This document shows positions 34,070 through 41,788 of a DNA stretch of 55,028 bases, one piece after another; within the stretch, counting starts at the first letter, position 1, and each line of letters starts with the position of its first letter. A program made the translations under genes and the position numbers. Below the pieces are notes generated by a model. The model was not told the origin of the DNA. It did no database searches and saw only the letters and a list, made by a program, of their open reading frames with translations. Source of the DNA: an uncultured Alistipes sp. (GTDB taxonomy: Bacteria > Bacteroidota > Bacteroidia > Bacteroidales > Rikenellaceae); assembly GCA_947623305.1 (NCBI GenBank), contig CANQGQ010000008.1:77434-132461 (forward strand). Direction: 5' to 3'.

Positions 34070-35287
34070 TTATTCGCTCCAGAGCGTTGCGAGATTCAGA
34101 ATGACCTGTTGCGCCTTGCGCATGGTCGTCAGCGAGCAGTATTCGAATTTGCCGTGGAAGTTCATGCCTCCCGTGAAGAGGTTGGGACAGGGCAGTCCCA
34201 TGAACGAAAGCCGTGCGCCGTCCGTGCCGCCGCGAATCGGCCGCACGAGCGGTTTCACGTCGGCCATCTTCATGGCTTGCAGCGCCTTGTCGATCACCTG
34301 CGGATGGGGCTCGACCATCTTGCGCATATTGAAATACTGGTCTTTCAGAATCAGATTCAGCACCCCGTCGCCGTACTTCTTTTTCAGCAGATCGACGCAC
34401 GACCACAGAAAGACTTTGCGCGCCTCGAACCGGTCGGCGTCGTGGTCGCGGATGATGTAGCTGACCGTCGCCTGCTCGACCGTGCCGTTCAGTCCGACGC
34501 AGTGATAGAAGCCCTCGTAACCCTCGGTGTGTTCCGGACGTTCCGCTTCGGGAAGCAGCCGCTGCAAGTCGCAGGCCACCTCAATGGCGTTGATCATCTT
34601 GTTTTTGGCGTAGCCCGGATGGACGTTGCGGCCCTGGATTTCGATTTTGGCGCTGGCGGCGTTGAAGTTTTCGTACTCCAATTCGCCCTCCATACCGCCG
34701 TCGACCGTGTAGGCGAAGTCGGCGCCGAACGCCTTGACGTCGAAGAAGTCGACGCCGCGGCCGATCTCCTCGTCGGGCGTGAATCCGATGCGGATTTTGC
34801 CGTGCTGCACCTCGGGATGGGTCAGCAGATATTCCGCTGCAGTCATGATCTCGGCCACGCCCGCTTTGTCGTCGGCCCCCAACAGCGTCGTGCCGTCGGT
34901 ATGGATCAGCGTATGGCCTTTGAAAAAGGCGAGTTCGGGAAACTCCGCGACGCGCATCGTAAGCTGGCCGTTCAGCACGATGTCGCTGCCGTCGTATTCC
35001 TCGATGATGCGGGGCTTGACCTCCGCACCGCTCATGTCGGGCGAGGTGTCGACGTGCGCGATGAAGCCGATGACCGGCGCCTGCTCCAGCCCTTTCGAAG
35101 CGGGGATGGTGCCCATGACATAGCCGTATTGATCCATCGAGACCTCGGTCATGCCGAGCATCTGCATCTCGTCGCGCAGCGCGGCGAGCAACACCTTTTG
35201 TTTTTCGGTCGAAGGAAAAGTCGTGCTCTCCTCCGACGATTGCGTGTCGTAGGAGACGTATTTCAGAAATCGTTCTTTCAGTTCCAT
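34070..35287 (-). CDS. pepT: peptidase T (tripeptidase)
   Basis: A 405-residue M20 zinc aminotripeptidase (E. coli PepT 408). Zinc and catalytic residues appear in GFIAHVDTSPD (His-x-Asp), GADDKAGVAEIMTAAEYL (bridging Asp) and GFTPDEEIGRGVDFFDV (catalytic Glu pair); the late His is in GGMNFHGKFEY. VRPIRGGTDGARLSFMGLPCPNL is typical. It sits 4 bases after a 65-aa membrane protein and behind a peptide transporter, so imported oligopeptides are its likely substrates. Cytoplasmic. Confidence 0.96.
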   Translation of the reverse strand: MELKERFLKYVSYDTQSSEESTTFPSTEKQKVLLAALRDEMQMLGMTEVSMDQYGYVMGTIPASKGLEQAPVIGFIAHVDTSPDMSGAEVKPRIIEEYDGSDIVLNGQLTMRVAEFPELAFFKGHTLIHTDGTTLLGADDKAGVAEIMTAAEYLLTHPEVQHGKIRIGFTPDEEIGRGVDFFDVKAFGADFAYTVDGGMEGELEYENFNAASAKIEIQGRNVHPGYAKNKMINAIEVACDLQRLLPEAERPEHTEGYEGFYHCVGLNGTVEQATVSYIIRDHDADRFEARKVFLWSCVDLLKKKYGDGVLNLILKDQYFNMRKMVEPHPQVIDKALQAMKMADVKPLVRPIRGGTDGARLSFMGLPCPNLFTGGMNFHGKFEYCSLTTMRKAQQVILNLATLWSE

Positions 35288-35291
35288 AGGG

Positions 35292-35489
35292 TCATGCTTT
35301 TTTATGATAATAGTTGTGCCAGTTCACCAGTCCCAACAATCCGTTGGCCGAATTTATCCAAGCCAGAAATTGGAGGATGCCGCTGGTCGGAGCGTCGGCA
35401 AAAAGATAGATATACGCCAAACTGCCGATACCCGATACGATCAACAGCATGCTGGCAGCCAGCATCAGATAACCGATCGTTTTTTTCAT
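35292..35489 (-). CDS. small two-helix membrane protein
   Basis: A 65-residue protein with two hydrophobic helices (about 5-30 and 38-55), a short acidic turn between them (FADAPTSG) and a basic end (WHNYYHKKA). It begins 1 base after the OPT transporter stop and ends 4 bases before pepT, so it is translated with both. No family recognised. The position suggests an accessory to the transporter. Codon usage looks like its neighbours, and the tight spacing supports it being real. Confidence 0.72.
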   Translation of the reverse strand: MKKTIGYLMLAASMLLIVSGIGSLAYIYLFADAPTSGILQFLAWINSANGLLGLVNWHNYYHKKA

Positions 35490-35490
35490 G

Positions 35491-37497
35491 CTATGCCTCT
35501 TTTTTCGCCCGCATCGTGTGCCAAATCATATAGACGGCCAGCGCGATGTACATGGCCAGACCGGTCCATTCGGCGGCGTTCGACGATGCCCAGTCCGAAA
35601 GATACCAGTCTACCTCTAAGAATTTGAGCAGTGCGCTCATGACGCCCATCAACGCGCCGCCGGCGATGAAGCCCGATGCAATCAACGTACCGCGGTCGAA
35701 GCGGGCCTTGTTCAGCGCCTTGTCCTGCGAACGGTTCGAAACGAACCACGCGATCAGACCGCCCACGACAAGCGGAGCGTTCAGCTCCATCGGGATGAAC
35801 ATACCCAAGGCGAAGGCGAGGGCCGGAACGCCGATCGAGGTCAGCACCAGTGCTAAGGCCGCACCGCAGAAGTAGAGCATCCACGGCGTTTGCCCGCCGG
35901 TCATCAACGGCTGGATGACGGCCGCCATCGCGTTGGCCTGCGGAGCGACCAAAGCCCCTTCGCCGACGAATCCGTACGATTTGTTCAGGATGATCATTAC
36001 CCCTGCGACGGTCGCTGCAGCAACGAATGTGCCGAGGAATTTCCAGGTCTCCTGCTTGCGGGGCGTCGTGCCGAGCCAGTAGCCGATCTTCAGGTCGGTA
36101 ATGAATCCGCCCGCCATCGAGAGGGCCGTGCAGACCACGCCGCCGATTACCAGCGCAGCCGTCATGCCGGTCGTGCCGCTCAGCCCGACGCTTGCGAGGA
36201 TGAGCGATGCCAGAATCAGGGTCATCAACGTCATGCCCGAAACGGGGTTGGTTCCGACGATCGCAATGGCATTGGCCGCTACGGTCGTGAAAAGGAATGC
36301 GATGACAAAGACAATCAATAAAGCCGTAATCGACTGTACCCAACCGTCGAGCAGTCCGAAGTGGAAAAAGACGAACACGCAGACGAGCGTGGCGATCAGA
36401 AACGACAGGATGCGCCGCATCGGCAGGTCGCGCTGGGTGCGTTCGATGGAAGCGTCGGTCTGGCTGCCGCCCTTTCCGCCGAACTCCGAGACGGCGAGCC
36501 CTACGGCCTGCCGGATGATTTTCGATTGGCGGACGATACCGATGATGCCGGCCATAGCGATACCGCCGATGCCGATGGGTTTGCCGATGAAAGCGAATAG
36601 ATTCTCGGGCGTGAAGAGTGCTTGCGGATCGGCCAGCAGGTCGGGGCGCGTGATGCCTAACAGCGAGGCCAGCGAAGCAGGGTCGATGCTTTCAGCGAGC
36701 GAGCCGACCAACGGCACGATCAGAAACCACACCAAACACGAACCGGCGGTGATGATCATCGCGTATTTCAGTCCGATGATATATCCCAAGCCGAGTACGG
36801 CGGCCGAGGTGTTCAATCCGAATACCACCTTGAATTTATCGGCGACCATCGAGCCCCATGCGCAGATGCGGGTCGAAACCGATTCCGTCCACAGCCCGAA
36901 GGTGCCGACCGCGAAGTCGTACAGTCCGCCCACGAGACCCGATATGGTCAGCAGCTTGGCCTGGTTGCCTCCTTTCTCGCCCGATACGAGCACTTCGGTC
37001 GTGGCCGTGGCTTCGGGGAAGGGGTATTTGCCGTGCATCTCCTTGACGAAGTATTTGCGGAACGGAATCAACAGCAGAATGCCTAATAATCCGCCGAACA
37101 GCGACGAAAGGAATACCTGCCAGAAGGCGGCGTCCAGTCCGAGGATGTAGAGGGCCGGCAGGGTGAAGATGGCGCCGGCAACGATGACGCCTGACGAGGC
37201 GCCGATCGACTGGATGATGACGTTCTGCCCGAGCGTGTTCTTTTTGCCCAGCACGTTGCCCATGCCGACCGCGATGATGGCGATGGGAATCGCCGCTTCG
37301 AAGACCTGACCGACCTTCAGCCCGAGAAAGGCCGCAGCGGCCGAGAAGATGACGGCCATCGCAACGCCCATGATGACCGAATAGGGGGTTACTTCGCGGG
37401 GCGCGGTCGAAGCAGGCATCAGCGGGGTGTAGATTTCGCCCGGCTTGAGTTCCCGATAGGCATTTTCGGGCAGCGAGATATTGTTCTTTTGTTCCAT
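35491..37497 (-). CDS. OPT-family oligopeptide transporter
   Basis: A 668-residue inner-membrane protein with about 14-16 helices. Family segments include LGLKVGQVFEAAIPIAIIAV, FPEATATTEVLVSGEKGGNQ, GSMVADKFKVVFGLNTSAAV and TNPVSGMTLMTLILAS. OPT proteins import small peptides or metal chelates with protons; here pepT downstream points to peptides. First gene of the set OPT-65aa-pepT-nadE. The 129-base upstream gap holds no clear -7 element. Confidence 0.92.
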   Translation of the reverse strand: MEQKNNISLPENAYRELKPGEIYTPLMPASTAPREVTPYSVIMGVAMAVIFSAAAAFLGLKVGQVFEAAIPIAIIAVGMGNVLGKKNTLGQNVIIQSIGASSGVIVAGAIFTLPALYILGLDAAFWQVFLSSLFGGLLGILLLIPFRKYFVKEMHGKYPFPEATATTEVLVSGEKGGNQAKLLTISGLVGGLYDFAVGTFGLWTESVSTRICAWGSMVADKFKVVFGLNTSAAVLGLGYIIGLKYAMIITAGSCLVWFLIVPLVGSLAESIDPASLASLLGITRPDLLADPQALFTPENLFAFIGKPIGIGGIAMAGIIGIVRQSKIIRQAVGLAVSEFGGKGGSQTDASIERTQRDLPMRRILSFLIATLVCVFVFFHFGLLDGWVQSITALLIVFVIAFLFTTVAANAIAIVGTNPVSGMTLMTLILASLILASVGLSGTTGMTAALVIGGVVCTALSMAGGFITDLKIGYWLGTTPRKQETWKFLGTFVAAATVAGVMIILNKSYGFVGEGALVAPQANAMAAVIQPLMTGGQTPWMLYFCGAALALVLTSIGVPALAFALGMFIPMELNAPLVVGGLIAWFVSNRSQDKALNKARFDRGTLIASGFIAGGALMGVMSALLKFLEVDWYLSDWASSNAAEWTGLAMYIALAVYMIWHTMRAKKEA

Positions 37498-37626
37498 AAT
37501 CGAGGATTTGTTCGGTTTGTTTTTGGTGGAAGTCTTTTATTGAGCGTTTGTCGGTTGTCCGTTTTTATGGAATGACCGGACGGCTCGCCGGAGCGAACTT
37601 CGGACGATCCGGCGGTGAGACGCTCC

Positions 37627-37953
37627 TTATCGGTTGTCGCCGTTGCCGGAGATGCGGTGCCGCTCCATGCGCGAATGCAGTTTGTCGACATTCATCTGCG
37701 CCACTTCGTCTAATTCGTAGCCGAGGTCGTGGGAGAGCGTCGCGCAGTACCACAATACATCGCCGATCTCCTTGACGATTTCGCGGCGTTTTTCTTCCGT
37801 AAATTCTTCGTGGCCGTCGCGGATGACCTTTTTCACTTTGTCGGCCACTTCGCCCGCCTCGCCCGTCAGACCGAGCGTGGGGTAGACGATGCGGCGGTTT
37901 TCGGGATAGATGGCCGTCTCCAATGCGTGTTGTTGGTATTCGTTGAGTGTCAT
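37627..37953 (-). CDS. MazG-like nucleotide pyrophosphohydrolase
   Basis: A 108-residue all-alpha NTP pyrophosphohydrolase. The magnesium-binding EXXE...EXXD pattern is present in LTGEAGEVADKVKKV (about 30-44) and KEIGDVLWYCATLSHDLGY (about 61-79). Such single-domain proteins remove non-canonical or excess nucleotides; viral and bacterial versions occur. Its own promoter lies 19 bases upstream. Confident about family, not about the preferred nucleotide. Confidence 0.9.
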   Translation of the reverse strand: MTLNEYQQHALETAIYPENRRIVYPTLGLTGEAGEVADKVKKVIRDGHEEFTEEKRREIVKEIGDVLWYCATLSHDLGYELDEVAQMNVDKLHSRMERHRISGNGDNR

Positions 37954-37972
37954 GATGGATGGATTTTTCGGA

Positions 37973-37980
37973 CAAATTTA
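37973..37980 (-). promoter_or_regulatory. promoter -7 element of the MazG-like gene
   Basis: TAAATTTG on the minus strand, an exact TAnnTTTG match, 19 bases before the start codon. Confidence 0.6.
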
Positions 37981-38000
37981 GCGATTTTTCGGTTAAGTTC

Positions 38001-38031
38001 TTGTCCGGATGAAAAATTCGTCTTATTTTTG
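38001..38031 (+). promoter_or_regulatory. promoter of the broken tRNA-Ala gene
   Basis: TTG (38001-38003), 20-base spacer, TATTTTTG (38024-38031), matching the Bacteroidota consensus. It points at the tRNA-Ala 5' half that starts 44 bases later. The promoter is intact although the gene is not, so it may now transcribe antisense into the island. Confidence 0.65.
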
Positions 38032-38075
38032 TCGACACAAAAGGCGGTTTCGGTTTGTGCGTCGATCCGTTGTTC

Positions 38076-38111
38076 GGGGGATTAGCTCAGCTGGTTAGAG
38101 CGCTTGCATGG
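38076..38111 (+). tRNA. tRNA-Ala(GGC), 5' half only
   Basis: The 36 bases give acceptor strand GGGGGAT, TA, D-arm GCTC-AGCTGGTTA-GAGC, G, anticodon stem CTTGC, then ATGG. A normal tRNA-Ala(GGC) continues with C and the complementary GCAAG; instead AAAAAAGCACG follows. So the gene ends within the anticodon, after the second G. No proper 3' half with a matching stem and T-arm lies nearby. This marks a mobile-element or deletion junction. It cannot make a functional tRNA; another Ala(GGC) copy is expected elsewhere. Confidence 0.88.
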
Positions 38112-38401
38112 AAAAAAGCACGCATGATTACGATATTCGCCTGTATAGCAACATCGCTATTCAACAAACCAGAAAGCATTGCCACGTTTTGCTCAGTGAA
38201 AACATAGGGCATATAGCAACGACCTCCCCTTTCGTTTGAGGTGTTAATTTTGTATATTAAATTGTCTTTCAGATAGTTATACTCGTTTTCTATGATTTCA
38301 AACATGAAATCATCAGGGAAGCGTTCGCTGTTGCGTCTAACAACTCGTTTGAAGGCCTTTGTTTCTATTTGATAAAGTTCGGCCAAATCAAAATCAAGCA
38401 T
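38087..38401 (-). pseudogene. ORF6N-domain protein fragment, cut at both ends
   Basis: The visible frame (104 codons) is an ORF6N DNA-binding domain of phage and mobile-element type: MLDFDLAELYQIETKAFKRV, NSERFPDDFMFEI, RCYMPYVFTEQNVAMLSGLL, then IMRAF. The family continues past MRAF for many residues; here the frame runs straight into the antisense of the tRNA-Ala half and its stop (38087-38089) is tRNA sequence. The missing N-terminus is present one frame away: DLFIKIRGQ (up to about 38459) would join RVMLDFDL if one extra A near 38408 were absent. So it carries a 3' truncation and a 5' frameshift. AT-rich, unlike the flanking housekeeping genes. Confidence 0.8.
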
Positions 38402-38466
38402 GACCCGTTTGTCCGCGAATCTTGATGAACAAATCTGCCTTGCAGCTATTCCCTTTCTGCCGGAGG

Positions 38467-40629
38467 CTATACGTGACGACTATTAAAGAAACGAAGCAAT
38501 GCCCAAAGATACCGTGAGTAACCGATAGGTATAAGCCCACCGGATCCTGTTTCTAATTGATCAAAAATTTGTTCTTGAATCCTTCCTTCAGGATGACCTC
38601 TCTCAGGGTTATGTTGATTTATAATACCTGGTAATACTTCTTTTATATAGCCTGCTGTAGCAGCATTCAATCCACCCCTCTGCAATGTTGCCAGCACTCT
38701 ATCTATGTTGTTTATAAAATCCTCATATTCAGCACTAAACGTTCCCTGATTCCCGGCCCACTCTACTCCTTGCCAATGATGTCTAACTAAATTAGCCAAG
38801 CCAAGAGATTCATCGACGGGCTGATAATCAGGAACTTGCTCTACTACAACCGGGACGGGGCGTGTTGCAGGAGGAACTTCTTCCGTTTCCGGCGTAATTG
38901 ATGAACTGACCGGCACTTCCCTCCTTGTTAGAACTGGTCTTCTCAAACGATCCATGCGTCTGGCAGCCCCAGCATACTTATTCAATAAACGAACGTTCCC
39001 ACTCAATGCTTGATTTACCGCTGTAACTAAAGTATCCGGTCCACTGCTTCTGTGCTCTACTAATACACGAAGTTCGTGCGAGACAGTATCCAGTAAAGGA
39101 GGCTGAAGCTTTTCCGCCACCGCCCTGTATCCAACTCTTTCTCCTTCCTCTCCTTCCTCTCCTTGCATAATAGGAAAACGTCCACTACTACGTATCCGAC
39201 GACTTACAGCGTCCATGCTGCCCAACTTATAAGTATCTTCTTCTTTATCAGACACCTTTACACTTTCTGATACTGATTCATCAGGTACACGTAAACGAGA
39301 ATCTGCTGCCAATAACGACTCTATAGGCGATTTCGCCATGGTTGATTGTGCATTACGTCCTCTTGTCGTTGCATCGATATTTTGTGTCCTCAGTATTTGC
39401 TGTGCTATTCTGGCAAGTGTCTGTTGGCTGTCTCCATCTGGTCTCTTTGCGTCTGCTATACCGGGGAATAACAAGCGTTGATCGACATTCGCAAGTTTTG
39501 TAAAAGCACATAGTTCTATGGAGATAGTAGCATGTTGAGCTGGTGTCCTTGGCATACTAGGCGATGATTCTATCACTGCCCACCTTAATAAATTTGAATT
39601 TGATAATAATGGGGTTGGAATCCAATAACCTCTTCTCGTGCCAGTACCAATGGATACAGAAGTTTGTTGGGGATTACTAAGCATCTTGTGATATGGGAAT
39701 TTGTCTATCGCGCTTCGAATGGTTGTTCCCAGGTCTTGATTTATTTGATCGAATTTCAACGGAACTGTCCTAAATTCAACCTGTACCACTACTATGCCAT
39801 TTTCTGTCTTAGGATCGTCTATTATCATTTCCAAAACAGGAACAGGAACCGAAGCCGGATGAGGATTTATTTCCGTTGGGCAAGGTTGTAACATAAAAAT
39901 AGCCAGCGTTTGATTTACAAATCTTGTAAGTTCTCTTTCTGCTACATTTCTCGGAAAACGATAGTGTCCGCCAGGTTCTATTTCAAAACCGATATGTGTT
40001 TCTGTTTCGGGTCTCATCCGAAGTTCTGTAGAATGCTCGGATGCTATTTGTTCTGGAGCGACAGGCAAAGGTATAGGCTCGGAAGCAGGTGTCGTCGATG
40101 TCGAAGCTACAGTTGGTATTCTGGTGCCCGGTCTCTGAGCTGCGGTTGTTGTTCTGGTGGTAGTAGTACGAGAATGAGGTACTTGCCTGCTCCTAATGGA
40201 AGTTGTATCTCTTCCGGGAGCATCAGGTTGTCGAGAAGTTGTGAATGGAACTGTAGTTGGCTGGTCAGGCATGGTTGCTATTATGTCCTGAACTGCAGCT
40301 TGTAAATTATCATATCGATAATTTCCTGTACTAATCCGTTCACGGAAAATTGCTGCAATCCGACTTACGTCAGCCCCACTTTTACGGGAAGCTATAAGCT
40401 GAACCGTTTGGACATCATTTTCCGTTGCAACCCTCCCATTTATTAAAATTCTTCGTTGAATGGGCTGAGTGCTTTCGGATATATAAGAAACTAATTTTCG
40501 CTGTAATGATGCTTCCGGCCTGTTATCTTCCAATGAAAACCCTTGCTTTTTGGCAGAGGGAGCTTTTAGGGAATTTTGAATAGCCTTATCTTGATTTTTA
40601 TGGACGGTATTTTCACTTTTTGCCTTCAT
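38467..40629 (-). CDS. large protein with eCIS-cargo-like N-terminus
   Basis: A 720-residue protein, AT-rich and clearly foreign in codon use, with no signal peptide or membrane segment. Residues 35-46 read DNRPEASLQRKL and 56-61 PIQRRI. This opening recurs, in my recollection, in Bacteroidota and other proteins encoded near extracellular contractile injection systems (DUF4157-type and related cargo), where the N-terminus directs loading. A Thr/Ser/Pro/Arg-rich linker spans about 121-205. A folded core follows (about 207-400): HIGFEIEPGG, VPVLEMIIDDP and VVQVEFRTVPL, a pattern vaguely like amidoligase/ATP-grasp-type COOH-NH2 ligases. The C-terminal half is unrecognised. No injection-system genes are in the window. 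Function is not established; TATCTTTA at 40677-40684 is a weak -7 box. Confidence 0.72.
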   Translation of the reverse strand: MKAKSENTVHKNQDKAIQNSLKAPSAKKQGFSLEDNRPEASLQRKLVSYISESTQPIQRRILINGRVATENDVQTVQLIASRKSGADVSRIAAIFRERISTGNYRYDNLQAAVQDIIATMPDQPTTVPFTTSRQPDAPGRDTTSIRSRQVPHSRTTTTRTTTAAQRPGTRIPTVASTSTTPASEPIPLPVAPEQIASEHSTELRMRPETETHIGFEIEPGGHYRFPRNVAERELTRFVNQTLAIFMLQPCPTEINPHPASVPVPVLEMIIDDPKTENGIVVVQVEFRTVPLKFDQINQDLGTTIRSAIDKFPYHKMLSNPQQTSVSIGTGTRRGYWIPTPLLSNSNLLRWAVIESSPSMPRTPAQHATISIELCAFTKLANVDQRLLFPGIADAKRPDGDSQQTLARIAQQILRTQNIDATTRGRNAQSTMAKSPIESLLAADSRLRVPDESVSESVKVSDKEEDTYKLGSMDAVSRRIRSSGRFPIMQGEEGEEGERVGYRAVAEKLQPPLLDTVSHELRVLVEHRSSGPDTLVTAVNQALSGNVRLLNKYAGAARRMDRLRRPVLTRREVPVSSSITPETEEVPPATRPVPVVVEQVPDYQPVDESLGLANLVRHHWQGVEWAGNQGTFSAEYEDFINNIDRVLATLQRGGLNAATAGYIKEVLPGIINQHNPERGHPEGRIQEQIFDQLETGSGGLIPIGYSRYLWALLRFFNSRHV

Positions 40630-41031
40630 TCGGTAGTTCGTTTAATTTCAAATTAACAATGTAATGCAATCGACGGTAAAGATAAACAAATGACATGAAA
40701 ATTTATACTTGAGGTACGAGTTTTATGCCTGATTATTTTTCTACAGTTAAGTGGTTATGATGGTTTTGGACATAAAATATCCCAAAAGTGGGCAGCCTCT
40801 TGCTCTTTATAGATTAATTCATAGTCCGCTACCATCTGGTAGTCTACTTCAAACGTTTTCATAACTATGATACTATGTGGTGCACTGTTTAAAGAAATTC
40901 AGTTAGAAGTAAAAGAACTCATTGTTTTAGAGTGTGTTTGGAAAATCAGCCTAGAAGTAGTAGCAATATTGTCGAAATATTTAGTCTGGACGATGAAAAG
41001 CTCTGTTCCCAATATTCAAAAACATTAAACG
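40630..41031. other. 402-base low-GC gap in the island
   Basis: AT-rich DNA between the eCIS-cargo-like gene and the ArdC-type fragment. It holds a possible 35-codon frame on the minus strand (40755-40862, listed separately), a 53-codon frame on the plus strand from about 40867 with no recognisable content, and no tRNA-like or strong hairpin sequence. Probably decayed mobile-element DNA. Confidence 0.6.
40755..40862 (-). CDS. possible 35-codon frame or gene fragment in the island
   Basis: Starts MKTFEVDYQMVADYELIYKE and ends HFWDILCPKPS. The acidic, aromatic composition looks protein-like rather than random, and may be the N-terminus of a truncated gene. No promoter seen, no family recognised. 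Confidence 0.3.
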   Translation of the reverse strand: MKTFEVDYQMVADYELIYKEQEAAHFWDILCPKPS

Positions 41032-41442
41032 ATGAAGGTACTATTATCAAATTTGAAAGCTATGATATTATCCAAATTGCTAAGTAGCAGAAATGTTGGT
41101 AGTCAAGCTAATGAAAGCGGATATTTGGATAATGTATTGAGTTCGGATAAGATGACGCACTCGACCGGTACAGAAAACGTACTCGGCCGTATCAAGTCGG
41201 CGGTTTTCGGGTCGGAGGAATATGCTCGCGAAGAACTGGTGGCGGAACTGGGTGCGGTATTGGTGGCGCAACGCTACGGAATGAATACTCACATCAAAGA
41301 AGACAGTTGCGCCTACATCAAATCGTGGCTCGACAGACTGAAAGAATCTCTGCAGTTCATCAAGACAACGTTTGTCGACGTCATGGAGGCCACGGGATTG
41401 ATTATTCATAAAATAGATCGCCTTGGGTCTCGTTTTGAATAA
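41032..41442 (+). pseudogene. 3' fragment of an ArdC-type zincin gene
   Basis: From Met41 (41152) on, the frame matches the C-terminus of ArdC/zincin-like proteins of conjugative elements: MTHSTGTENVLGRIKSAVFG, YAREELVAELGAVLVAQRYG, then SCAYIKSWLDRLKESLQFIK. In complete relatives the segment before MTH supplies HE of the HExxH zinc motif; here it is SSDK, so homology breaks inside that motif and the preceding 40 codons are unrelated. The N-terminal ssDNA-binding domain is absent. Such proteins protect incoming plasmid DNA from restriction. This is a relic of a conjugative element. GC rises within the fragment compared with the rest of the island. Confidence 0.8.
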
Positions 41443-41481
41443 TTCAGTCTCGATTTTTTCCCTTCACGGGTCGACATCGGG

Positions 41482-41516
41482 AGCCCGCAGCATTAGCTGC
41501 GGGCTCTCTTTTTTGT
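41482..41516 (+). terminator. intrinsic terminator after the ArdC-type fragment
   Basis: GAGCCCGCAGC (41482-41492), loop ATTA, GCTGCGGGCTC (41497-41507), then TCTTTTTTG. An 11-bp perfect GC-rich stem with a T-run. Confidence 0.85.
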
Positions 41517-41618
41517 CGGTATGTGCGTGGCGCGGCTCATCCGGCGGTCGGTGGGGATGTCGGGCATCTTGCGGGAACCGCGCTTCTACTGTTTCGGTCA
41601 TCCGGCATCGAAAGCGGT

Positions 41619-41656
41619 ACCCGCCCATGGGGCGGGTCGCCGGACTGGTGTCCGGC
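41619..41656. other. two adjacent perfect hairpins in a non-coding gap
   Basis: ACCCGCCC-ATG-GGGCGGGT (41619-41637) is followed after one base by GCCGGAC-TGGT-GTCCGGC (41639-41656). They lie in the 346-base gap 41443-41788 between the ArdC-type fragment and murF, which also holds the terminators at 41482 and 41715 and a weaker stem at 41682-41718. No convincing gene is seen there. The tandem stems may be a structured RNA or decayed recombination sites. Confidence 0.5.
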
Positions 41657-41714
41657 TGCGTGTCTCTTTGATAATAAGGATTTTTGGAGGATAGGTTCGC
41701 AAATCGTATTCTCC

Positions 41715-41760
41715 AAAAGGAAAGAGGGGTTTGTCTTATGACAAACCCCTCTTTCCTTTT
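41715..41760. terminator. bidirectional terminator downstream of murF
   Basis: A perfect 21-bp stem: AAAAGGAAAGAGGGGTTTGT plus C (41715-41735) and its exact complement (41740-41760), loop TTAT. T-runs on both strands. It ends the murF-side transcript and insulates it from the island. Confidence 0.9.
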
Positions 41761-41788
41761 GTTTGGATTTTGGCGGATGATCCCGCTG

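Noticed and set aside
40867..41028. 53-codon plus-strand frame in the island gap
   Set aside because: Hydrophobic but without any recognisable feature, promoter or neighbour spacing; kept only as part of the gap description.
41423..41671. 82-codon plus-strand frame after the ArdC-type fragment
   Set aside because: It runs through a strong terminator and two hairpins and has random-looking Ser/Gly/Arg composition.
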